Below are positions 1-6,847 of a DNA stretch of 12,299 bases, piece by piece. This stretch comes from Nitrospiraceae bacterium. GTDB taxonomy: Bacteria > Nitrospirota > Nitrospiria > Nitrospirales > UBA8639. Made by a program: the position numbers and the translations under genes. The notes under the pieces are model-generated. The model searched no databases. It was not told the DNA's origin and saw only the letters and a list, made by a program, of their open reading frames with translations. The stretch is from NCBI GenBank assembly GCA_003523945.1, contig DOFS01000550.1, positions 1 through 12,299 of the forward strand. The letters are read 5' to 3'. The stretch's first letter is position 1. Every line of letters starts with the position of its first letter.

Positions 1-53
1 AAGCACACTAAGAACCCAAAAGAATCCTAATTAGGAAAGGAAATTCAGAAATA

Positions 54-341
54 ATGGAGATACCGACCTATGGTGAATTATTAAAACTCGTCTGGTTTCT
101 GGTATGGCGACACGTGGTGATTCTGATGTTTGTGAGTATGACGATCGGATGGGCGGTTCCTGTGATCTTCAATAGCACGATCTCTGAAGACTCTCAGTAT
201 ATTTTAGAAATCTGCATTTATGGCGTGCTATTCTTCGGCATCACCCCGTTTATTTTGAAGACCCTGTTTCAAAAACAATTTCAAGGCTTTCAAGTCATCT
301 TCCAACGCGAAACCGACTCACCACCACTTTCCTCATCATAA
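54..341 (+). CDS. Small membrane protein of unknown function, two predicted helices
   Basis: This 95-residue protein is not one I recognise. It has two strongly hydrophobic stretches, at about residues 19-39 and 50-72, joined by a short polar loop containing SEDSQ. A basic, glutamine-rich tail follows. This predicts an inner-membrane protein with a helical hairpin. The ATG at 54 follows a purine-rich AGGAAAGGA at 33-41, a believable ribosome binding site slightly far from the start. Residues 7-20 carry aromatic and charged residues just before the first helix, and no catalytic motif is visible. Downstream there is only non-coding structured DNA, so it is not obviously in an operon within this window. 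Coding status is supported by the binding site and the coherent membrane pattern, not by recognised homology. Confidence 0.6.
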   Translation: MEIPTYGELLKLVWFLVWRHVVILMFVSMTIGWAVPVIFNSTISEDSQYILEICIYGVLFFGITPFILKTLFQKQFQGFQVIFQRETDSPPLSSS

Positions 342-353
342 TATTGGGTTCAT

Positions 354-515
354 TCAGCATATGATGATTTCGGTCTCCTTCCGGTGTGTCACTGCAATAT
401 TCGTCTCTCCTGGTCCGACGCCTGCCATCTGGCCTAAGGGAGGGACGCTCTCATCAACTGGCGGGCCTTGTTTGAGCCCAGCGAGTTGGCCCGCCTTCCT
501 CGGATTCGCGTCCAT
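354..515 (-). other. Possible 53-codon ORF inside a structured intergenic repeat
   Basis: A minus-strand reading frame starts with ATG at 515-513 and ends with TGA at 356-354. It would encode a 53-residue, glycine- and proline-rich peptide beginning MDANPRKAGQ and ending EIIIC. It lies almost wholly inside the interrupted hairpin at 417-543. No convincing ribosome binding site precedes it, and the sequence constraint may come from the fold rather than from translation. It is listed because such frames recur whenever the repeat recurs and are easily annotated as genes. I favour a non-coding explanation. Confidence 0.15.
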
Positions 516-543
516 CCGCTCTCATAAGGCCAGATGGGGCGTC
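417..543. repeat. Long interrupted inverted repeat (structured intergenic element)
   Basis: The two arms pair in three stacked blocks. The outer block is GACGCC (417-422) with GGCGTC (538-543), continuing after a two-base bulge (423-424) as CCATCTGGCCT (425-435) with AGGCCAGATGG (527-537). The middle block is 439-448 with 508-517, nine pairs and one G-A mismatch. The inner block is GGCGGGCC (460-467) with GGCCCGCC (488-495), which closes a 20-base loop. The sequence CGCTCTCAT also occurs as a direct repeat on both arms (446-454 and 517-525). About 34 base pairs over 127 bases is far more than chance would give. It may be a non-autonomous mobile repeat or a structured RNA, and a single copy cannot distinguish these. 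Confidence 0.7.
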
Positions 544-553
544 ACTGGTTTTG

Positions 554-620
554 GGTCCTTTTGCCGAAACAAAAGGGCCTCGGCTGCCGGGCCGAAACCC
601 GGCAATACGGGAAATACCGT
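554..620. repeat. Tandem small hairpins, two sharing the loop CCGAAA
   Basis: Hairpin one has stem GGTCCTTTTG (554-563) with CAAAAGGGCC (570-579) and loop CCGAAA (564-569). It pairs perfectly apart from one T-G wobble. Hairpin two has stem TGCCGGG (585-591) with CCCGGCA (598-604) and the identical loop CCGAAA (592-597). A weaker third has ACGG (607-610) with CCGT (617-620). They start 11 bases after the long inverted repeat ends and probably belong to the same element. No T-run follows, so they do not look like ordinary terminators. Confidence 0.65.
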
Positions 621-782
621 GGGGGCGAGATTTGGCAACACAAATAAAATCCCTTCACCTTCCAACAATTTTCTGCACCCCCCATAATGTATTCCTTTGA
701 ATTCAAACCATCATATGATAAGCCAAGAACCTTAAACGCTCTATGATCAAAATATTTGCTCAACACACATTCTGAAACTCAT

Positions 783-1553
783 ATGAAAATCGCCACCTGG
801 AACGTCAACTCGATTAAAGTCCGGATTCCCCACTTGATGGAATGGGTCAAACAGGCCAACCCGGACATTGTCCTGCTGCAAGAACTTAAAACCACAGAGG
901 ACCAGTTCCCCAGAATGGCCATTGAGGAGCTGGGCTATAATATGGCCATAGTCGGACAAAAAACCTACAACGGAGTCGCAATTCTCTCAAAAGCCCCGAT
1001 CCAGATCGAACACACCTTATTGCCTGGTGCCCCATCTGACGAACAAGCCCGCTACGTGGAAGCGGTGGTGGGAAACGTTCGAGTCGCTTCAATCTATTTA
1101 CCCAATGGGAATCCGGTGGAAACCGAGAAGTTTATATATAAACTTGCCTGGTTGGATCGACTGATCACGCATGCGCAATCGCTCTTAGCCCTGGAAGAAG
1201 CAGTGGTGTTAGGGGGAGACTTTAACGTGTGTCCCACAGACCATGACGTCTATGATCCAAAGGGATTTGCCGACGACGCCCTTTGCCGTCCAGAATCCCG
1301 TGCCCGCTTTCGCGCCCTTTGCCATCTCGGGTACACCGATGCCCTTCGAGCCCTGCACCCCGAATTGGGTCTCTACACCTATTGGGATTACCAGGCCGGC
1401 CGATGGAATCGGGACGAAGGGCTCCGCATCGACCATCTCCTGCTCTCGCCCCAGGCGGCGGACAGATTGGTTGCATCGGATGTGGATCGCGGGCCTCGCG
1501 GGATGGACAAACCTTCCGATCACACTCCCGTCTGGTGTGAACTTAAAAAGTGA
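783..1553 (+). CDS. xthA: Exodeoxyribonuclease III (AP endonuclease)
   Basis: This 256-residue cytoplasmic enzyme cuts DNA 5' to abasic sites and degrades one strand from 3' ends in base-excision repair. The endonuclease/exonuclease/phosphatase fold is clear from its motifs in order: MKIATWNVNS at residues 1-10 (active-site Asn7), LLQELK at 31-36 (metal-binding Glu34), YNGVAILSK at 62-70, GGDFNVCPTDHDVYDP at 144-159 (Asp146, Asn148), RIDHLL at 215-220 (Asp217), and the terminal SDHTPV at 245-250 (Asp246, His247). Length is normal for the XthA family. The frame stays open back to a TTG at 756, but the ATG at 783 matches the family's N-terminus exactly and is preferred, although its ribosome binding site is weak. 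It stands alone between two long intergenic regions. Confidence 0.96.
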   Translation: MKIATWNVNSIKVRIPHLMEWVKQANPDIVLLQELKTTEDQFPRMAIEELGYNMAIVGQKTYNGVAILSKAPIQIEHTLLPGAPSDEQARYVEAVVGNVRVASIYLPNGNPVETEKFIYKLAWLDRLITHAQSLLALEEAVVLGGDFNVCPTDHDVYDPKGFADDALCRPESRARFRALCHLGYTDALRALHPELGLYTYWDYQAGRWNRDEGLRIDHLLLSPQAADRLVASDVDRGPRGMDKPSDHTPVWCELKK

Positions 1554-1849
1554 GTCCTTCCGAACCTGTGCCCTTCTGATCACGTTTTCTCACGCACGCT
1601 TACTCTATTTCGGGACCGACCTACACACTGTTCCCCCAGACAGCTCATATACAACGGTGAACTCCCGTTCAACGATCTCCTATTAAAATAATATTCAGGC
1701 ATGTTGTTAAACAAACGAGGGCACGAACTTTTTGCATTTTTACTGAAAATTTTGCATGATTTCTGATCTTATTCACCAATGGTTACCCGGCAGCCGCAGC
1801 GCACTCCAAACTCAAGATTTCCATGAGTGAAAACAACCTAATTGAGGCA
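1554..1849. other. Intergenic stretch without a recognised gene
   Basis: Nothing coding is convincing between xthA and the DUF3326 gene. A small hairpin, TGAAC (1658-1662) with GTTCA (1667-1671) and a four-base loop, follows xthA but has no T-run. An exact direct repeat TTTTGCAT lies at 1730-1737 and 1750-1757, starts 20 bases apart, within an AT-rich patch. This would suit a protein binding one face of the helix. A 17-codon frame at 1823-1876 (MSENNLIEAL...) begins here but has no clear ribosome binding site. Confidence 0.4.
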
Positions 1850-1878
1850 TTGACCGGCACCTTGATGACGACTTAAAT
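1850..1878 (+). promoter_or_regulatory. Predicted sigma-70-type promoter for the DUF3326-NRPS genes
   Basis: TTGACC at 1850-1855 matches the -35 consensus at five of six positions. TTAAAT at 1873-1878 matches the -10 consensus at four of six, with a 17-base spacer. It lies about 98 bases upstream of the DUF3326 start, leaving a moderate 5' untranslated region. This is a prediction by eye. Confidence 0.4.
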
Positions 1879-1975
1879 ACTAAGGGTCGATGTTCTCCAA
1901 TCAACCACGCGGGACTTTGCAACACCCAACCAAGGGAATCGGAAACTCAATAATTTACTAATTTTGTAGGTGAAC

Positions 1976-3280
1976 ATGCTGATCAAAAATGAATCCTTCA
2001 GAGTTTTTCGCCAGGAAGAAGAAACGTGGTTGAATTGTATTTCCCTTAGCTTCACCAAGCATTTGAAATCGAATCACTATCCGTTACGCTTTGCCATCGT
2101 AGCCGTAGAAAAAAATGAAATCGTGCTTGAAACAACTATTTTGGAATATGACCCTCAGCAATCTTATTCTCAAGGATTCAAAAATATAGAAATTCTTCAT
2201 CCGAGAAGGAAATCGTTCCAGGATTCCTTCTTTGGCGTCGTCCAGATTATTCCTACAGGAATTCGTTGTGAATTTGGCGGATTTGCAGGCGATGCTTGTC
2301 CGTCAACCAATCTGTTGGCCGCCACAGCAGATTTTCTCGTCACACATCCCAATGCGGTCAATGCCTCAGAGATTAATGAAATGGCTCAAAATGTTCTGTA
2401 CGTGGAGGGAAAATCCTTAGACGATTTTATGCTCGGTCATTTGGGACTCCGGCAGGTTACCAGTAATAAAATCGGCACCTTTGTGGATTCCCTGGGTATT
2501 GATTACCTGAATGAGGTCATTAACACCCTCAATGCAGCCTGTGCGGTCAAAGGATTGGACTCAAGCATGTATATGCTTCTCCAGGAAGAACTGGGCGTCA
2601 AGATTGCCTGGACGGAAAGTGGTTGTGCGGTAGGCACGGTCTTAAACCCTGAAGCCATTGTAAAAGGAGTGGAAAAACTGATTGCCCACGGCGTAACCGC
2701 GGTGGGAGGGGTTTCGGTTATTCATGGTGTGACGAAGGACATGTTTGATCAGCATTTGCAGGGGAAAATGCCCAATCCTTCGGGTGGAATAGAGGCCATC
2801 ATTACCCACCTAATTTCTAAAATTTTCAGAATCCCGACCGCTCATGCCCCCCTGCCTTACTACCAAGACATTAAGGAAAAAGACATATATAACCCTCGAG
2901 CATCGGCAGAATTCATTTCTACCCCCCATTACTTTTGTGTTTTAAAAGGCCTGGCAAAGGCACCCCATCTCATTCCCCTTTTGGATCTCGATAATCCTCC
3001 TCCCCATCTCATCACCCTAAATCATATTGGTGCCGTCGTTGTTCCCGCCTCCTGTTTGGGAGGTATTCCAGCCTTAGTTGCCGAATTCAGCAATATTCCT
3101 TTAATTGCCGTACGGGACAATACCACTATCCTGAATGTGACAAATGAAAAGATGCACATGAAGAATGTTATTGAAGTGAATTCGTATCTGGAAGCAGCAG
3201 GAGTCGTAATGGCATTACGGGAAGGAATTTCCCTTAAAAGCCTTCGTCGCCCCATCGAATGTGTCAAAAGAGTACAGTAG
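1976..3280 (+). CDS. DUF3326 family protein
   Basis: This protein of about 434 residues matches what I recall of DUF3326, a family known mainly from cyanobacteria and plant plastids, with no established function. Conserved stretches, in numbering from the GTG at 1970, are IPTGIRCEFGGFAGDA (94-109), THPNAVNAS (125-133), YVEGKSLDDF (144-153), TESG (215-218), AHAPLPYY (291-298), PRASAEF (309-315), VVVPASCLGG (356-365) and VNSYLEAAG (403-411). No signal peptide or membrane helix is visible, so it is probably cytoplasmic. About 90 N-terminal residues precede the first core motif and look family-poor. The ATG at 1976 is preferred because AGG at 1968-1970 sits five bases ahead of it; the GTG at 1970 overlaps that site. 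The NRPS gene begins 134 bases downstream on the same strand, suggesting a shared pathway. The fold suggests a small-molecule enzyme, but no reaction can be assigned. Confidence 0.85.
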   Translation: MLIKNESFRVFRQEEETWLNCISLSFTKHLKSNHYPLRFAIVAVEKNEIVLETTILEYDPQQSYSQGFKNIEILHPRRKSFQDSFFGVVQIIPTGIRCEFGGFAGDACPSTNLLAATADFLVTHPNAVNASEINEMAQNVLYVEGKSLDDFMLGHLGLRQVTSNKIGTFVDSLGIDYLNEVINTLNAACAVKGLDSSMYMLLQEELGVKIAWTESGCAVGTVLNPEAIVKGVEKLIAHGVTAVGGVSVIHGVTKDMFDQHLQGKMPNPSGGIEAIITHLISKIFRIPTAHAPLPYYQDIKEKDIYNPRASAEFISTPHYFCVLKGLAKAPHLIPLLDLDNPPPHLITLNHIGAVVVPASCLGGIPALVAEFSNIPLIAVRDNTTILNVTNEKMHMKNVIEVNSYLEAAGVVMALREGISLKSLRRPIECVKRVQ

Positions 3281-3414
3281 GGTTAAAACGGGCGAAAGGG
3301 TTTTAGATCAACATCGAAAAACAGGGCATACCTAGCCGCGGTGTAACCACCGATTCAGATGACACATTCGAGATGATGTCCCATTAAACTACTGGAAAAT
3401 TCAGAATCAATAAG

Positions 3415-6400
3415 ATGTCACACCAACAAAAATCCCAATATTCAGTATCTGAAAACATTCCGCTATCAATAGCCCAGAAGAGAATTTGGGTGATGGAACA
3501 ACTTGAGCCCGATTCGCCATTTTCTAATCGTCCGTTGGCCATTCGATTGAACGGAATCTTAAACGAGGCCACACTCATACAAAGTCTAAGCGAAATTATT
3601 CGAAGACATGAAGCATTACGGACCGTTTTCCCCATACAAGATGGGCAACCGTTCCAAAAAATTTTACCCAGTTGGACTTTGACACCGGAAATCATTGATT
3701 TGGGTTCTCTCCCCGAGCCACACCGTGAAGCCGAGGCCGGGAAAATCCTAAAGAGAGAAACCCAAAAGAAGTTTGACCTGATAAACGGACCCTTAATAAG
3801 AGGCGTGCTGCTACGCCTATCGGACCAAAACCACATTCTTCTCTTGCTAATGCACCATTTAGTCTTTGATGGTTGGTCTGAAAGCATCTTTTTGAGTGAA
3901 TTACGGAACTTCTATGGTGCGTTCTCTCAGACAAAGAATAATAAGGCAATCTCAAACCAAAATATTCCCCTCCCAGAACTTCCCATTCAATATAAAGATT
4001 TTACTCTCTGGCAACACAAACGAGTGAACGAGGCCTTTTTATCCGACCATTTGAATTATTGGCAGGCAAAGTTAGGGAACGCCCTTTCCCCCCTGAGGGT
4101 ACCAACCGATTATCCAAGGCCATACACACGGACTTTTCAAGCTGGATCCGTATCCACGCTATTTCCTCAGGCCTTAGTTGAATCCCTGACAACCCTGAGT
4201 CACATGGAAAAAGTGACTCCCTTCATGACAGTGTTGGCCCTTTTGCAAACGCTGCTTTATCGATACACGGGGCAACAAACTATCAACGTGGGAGTACCGG
4301 TAGCCGGGCGAAATCATTCCGAGACTGAACCCCTTATTGGTCTGTTCATGAACACCCTAGTAATGTCCAGTGATTTCATCAATGACCCAACATTCAGACA
4401 GCTCCTGACTCATGTGAAACAGGTCACCTTACAAGCCTTTTCCCACCAGGAATTGCCATTTGAAAAAATTGTGGAGGTTTTACACCCAATCAGGGAAAGA
4501 AACACCTGGCCTCTTTTTCAAGTTTTGTTAAACTTTCGCAATCTACCCCAAACCGACTCACGGCCGACAGAGCATTTACACATTGAACCATTTAGCTTTG
4601 AGTGGGGAATGATCGGAGGGTTGGACTTGTCCCTTGATATAAAAAAATGCCCTGAGGGGATGCATTGTCAATTCAGTTATCCGGTCGATTTATTTCGAGA
4701 AAAGACCATCCAATCCTTCGCGAAACATTTCAGAAATTTACTGGAAAATGTTATAGCCACTCCGGATAAACCGGTCGGGACCCTCAATCTCCTGACACCT
4801 GAGGAACACCATCAAATCCTCATTGAATGGAATAACACCCACGAAGAATATCCCAATGCCTGTGTCCACGAGTTAGTGGAAAAGCAAGTAAATTTGACCC
4901 CGAACGCCGTTGCAGTGGTTTTTCAGGAACATCAATTAACCTATGAAGAACTTAATCAATCTGCCAACCAGTTGGCTCATTATCTCACTAAACAAGGCAT
5001 TCCTCCTGAGGCAACAATAGGAATCTGCGTAGACAGTTCGCTTGAGATGGTCATCGGACTGCTCGGTATTTTAAAAGCAGGATGCGCCTACGTTCCCTTA
5101 GACCCCAGGTATCCGCATGAACGGCTGGAGTATATGGCGGAGGACAGTAAGATCTCCTTCTTATTAACACAAGGTCATTTAAAGACCGTTCTGTCAAACC
5201 ACAAAGCAGGGATCATCTGTCTTGATAGCGATAGGGATCTGTGGAGTCGCGAAAGCATACAGAATCTCCAGATTGGATGCACAGAAGATAGCCTCGCATA
5301 TGTCATGTATACGTCGGGCACAACCGGCCAACCGAAAGGCGTCATGGTTACCCATAGAGGGGCCTGCAACCATCTTTACTGGAGACATGATTACTTCGGC
5401 CTGACACCATCCGACCTGGTACTTCAGAAAGCATCTTTAAGTTTTGACGATTCCGTTTGGGAGATATTTGAACCCTTAACAAGTGGCGCTCAATTAGTAA
5501 TCGCCCAGTCAGAACAAAATCAAAATGTTTGCTACCTCATTGAAACGGTTATTCAGCAGAAAATTACAGCCCTATGTTTGGTACCTTCCCTCCTTTGGCT
5601 ATTTCTCGAAGAACCGAATGTGCGTAGGTGCCATACCTTGAGACGAGTCACAACCGGCGGCGAAGAACTTTCCGTGGAACTGCAAGAAAAATTCTTTCAG
5701 CTTTTGAACGCCGATTTATACAATGGTTACGGGCCCACGGAAGCCACTATTGCGGTGAGCTACTGGAAATGTAAACCCGGCGGGAATTCCCCAATCGTGC
5801 CCATAGGAAAGCCGATTCGCAACACACAACTCTATGTACTCAACCCACAACTCCAACCGGCTCCCATCGGCGTTACCGGAGAAATTTTCATTGGCGGGAA
5901 TAGCTTGGCAAGAGGGTATCTCAATAATCCGGAATTAACAGGGGAAAAATTCATTAACAATCCTTTTGGGCAAGGGGTGCTCTATCAAACAGGAGATTTA
6001 GGACGTCATTCGCGTGATGGAAACCTCGAATTTATTGGAAGGATTGATGATCAAGTAAAAATTAGAGGCATTCGGGTTGAGTTAGGGGAGATAAAAAATT
6101 CATTAAATCAATACCCTCAAATCGAAAAGTCAGAGATTGTGACCACAGGCAATAGCAAAAAAGATCAAATGGTCATCGCGTATTATCTTTCAAAAAATCG
6201 CCAACAGATTTCCCCACAAATTTTAAGAGAATTTCTCAAACACAAATTGCCCGATTATATGATACCTGCAGCTTTTGTTTATCTGGCCAGTATTCCTATA
6301 ACCCCCAGCGGCAAAATTGACCGAAACGCCTTACCCAGTCCCCAAAGAGAGCACTATATTAATAAAGAAGTGGTACAACCAAAAACGGAAACGGAGAAAA

Positions 6401-6630
6401 ATCTAACCAGGATTTGGCAAGAAGCGTTAAATCTATCTGAAGAAATTAGCATTCATGATAACTTCTTTGAGCTAGGAGGACACTCTTTGTCCGCGTTTCG
6501 TGTGGTTTCGCGAATTCGTGACATCTTTAAAGTTGAACTACCCTTAAGATGCCTTTTTGAATCACCGACTCTGGCTGAACTAACAAAGGTGTTGGATGTG
6601 GCCCTGAGCCTGGAACAGGTTCATAAATGA
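3415..6630 (+). CDS. Single-module non-ribosomal peptide synthetase (C-A-T)
   Basis: This 1071-residue protein is one complete elongation module. The condensation domain (about 10-460) has the catalytic motif HHLVFDG at 147-153. The adenylation domain (about 485-975) has YTSGTTGQPKG at 632-642, NGYGPTEAT at 770-778, YQTGD at 857-861, GRIDDQVKIRG at 875-885 and PSGKIDRNALP at 964-974 with the invariant Lys967. The carrier domain (about 985-1060) has DNFFELGGHSL at 1015-1025, with Ser1024 as the phosphopantetheine site. There is no thioesterase, reductase or epimerase, and the protein stops soon after the carrier domain. Hand alignment to GrsA gives the pocket code D-D-W-C-V-T-G-I-A-K. Asp678 implies an alpha-amino acid, but I recognise no known specificity. 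The start has only a weak ribosome binding site. The gene looks more AT-rich than xthA and the mutase. It probably forms a unit with the DUF3326 gene upstream. No phosphopantetheinyl transferase lies in the window. Confidence 0.96.
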   Translation: MSHQQKSQYSVSENIPLSIAQKRIWVMEQLEPDSPFSNRPLAIRLNGILNEATLIQSLSEIIRRHEALRTVFPIQDGQPFQKILPSWTLTPEIIDLGSLPEPHREAEAGKILKRETQKKFDLINGPLIRGVLLRLSDQNHILLLLMHHLVFDGWSESIFLSELRNFYGAFSQTKNNKAISNQNIPLPELPIQYKDFTLWQHKRVNEAFLSDHLNYWQAKLGNALSPLRVPTDYPRPYTRTFQAGSVSTLFPQALVESLTTLSHMEKVTPFMTVLALLQTLLYRYTGQQTINVGVPVAGRNHSETEPLIGLFMNTLVMSSDFINDPTFRQLLTHVKQVTLQAFSHQELPFEKIVEVLHPIRERNTWPLFQVLLNFRNLPQTDSRPTEHLHIEPFSFEWGMIGGLDLSLDIKKCPEGMHCQFSYPVDLFREKTIQSFAKHFRNLLENVIATPDKPVGTLNLLTPEEHHQILIEWNNTHEEYPNACVHELVEKQVNLTPNAVAVVFQEHQLTYEELNQSANQLAHYLTKQGIPPEATIGICVDSSLEMVIGLLGILKAGCAYVPLDPRYPHERLEYMAEDSKISFLLTQGHLKTVLSNHKAGIICLDSDRDLWSRESIQNLQIGCTEDSLAYVMYTSGTTGQPKGVMVTHRGACNHLYWRHDYFGLTPSDLVLQKASLSFDDSVWEIFEPLTSGAQLVIAQSEQNQNVCYLIETVIQQKITALCLVPSLLWLFLEEPNVRRCHTLRRVTTGGEELSVELQEKFFQLLNADLYNGYGPTEATIAVSYWKCKPGGNSPIVPIGKPIRNTQLYVLNPQLQPAPIGVTGEIFIGGNSLARGYLNNPELTGEKFINNPFGQGVLYQTGDLGRHSRDGNLEFIGRIDDQVKIRGIRVELGEIKNSLNQYPQIEKSEIVTTGNSKKDQMVIAYYLSKNRQQISPQILREFLKHKLPDYMIPAAFVYLASIPITPSGKIDRNALPSPQREHYINKEVVQPKTETEKNLTRIWQEALNLSEEISIHDNFFELGGHSLSAFRVVSRIRDIFKVELPLRCLFESPTLAELTKVLDVALSLEQVHK

Positions 6631-6712
6631 TTTTACCTGTATGCGTTAGCCTCATCTCCTTAATCTAAAGCTCAAAAAATTGCATTTTGTACTCTTTCCC
6701 AAATTCTGAGTT

Positions 6713-6753
6713 TAGTCCTCTGGAAGATGGGGACTCTTTTCCTCCAGGGACTA
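6713..6753 (+). promoter_or_regulatory. Hairpin with an alternative pairing partner between NRPS and mutase genes
   Basis: TAGTCC plus CTGGA (6713-6724, one bulged T at 6719) pairs with TCCAG plus GGACTA (6743-6753), giving 11 base pairs around an 18-base loop. The loop contains a second GGACT (6731-6735) that could capture AGTCC (6714-6718) instead, so two exclusive folds are possible. No T-run follows, so a simple intrinsic terminator is unlikely. It lies about 95 bases ahead of the mutase start. Confidence 0.4.
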
Positions 6754-6847
6754 GCAAGAAAAGGGAAAATAATCTATCCTTATGAATCTCTTTGTATGCA
6801 CTCCCCTTTCTTGGAATTTCCGATAAACCTCATTTGTTCGCTTTCTT

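Noticed and set aside
361..687. 108-codon plus-strand frame
   Set aside because: It spans the inverted repeat and tandem hairpins, gives a low-complexity Gly/Pro/Ser-rich product with no known motif, and lacks a ribosome binding site. The constraint looks structural.
542..766. 74-codon minus-strand frame
   Set aside because: It covers the CCGAAA hairpins and has no recognisable domain, and its start falls in the xthA leader. Chance frame.
1243..1686. 147-codon frame overlapping xthA and running into the gap
   Set aside because: Most of it is another frame of the confidently identified xthA, and the tail past xthA shows no domain.
1823..1876. 17-codon leader-peptide-like frame (MSENNLIEAL...) ahead of the DUF3326 gene
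   Set aside because: There is no good ribosome binding site, and the predicted -35 box lies inside it, so it would be outside the transcript. Not supportable as a leader or precursor peptide.
3284..3305. TAAAAC/GTTTTA hairpin just after the DUF3326 stop codon as a terminator
   Set aside because: The stem is six mostly A-T pairs with no T-run after it, so it is unlikely to separate DUF3326 from the NRPS gene.
3384..3887. 167-codon minus-strand frame opposite the NRPS start
   Set aside because: It is antisense to a clearly coding condensation domain and has no family features. It is a codon-usage shadow.
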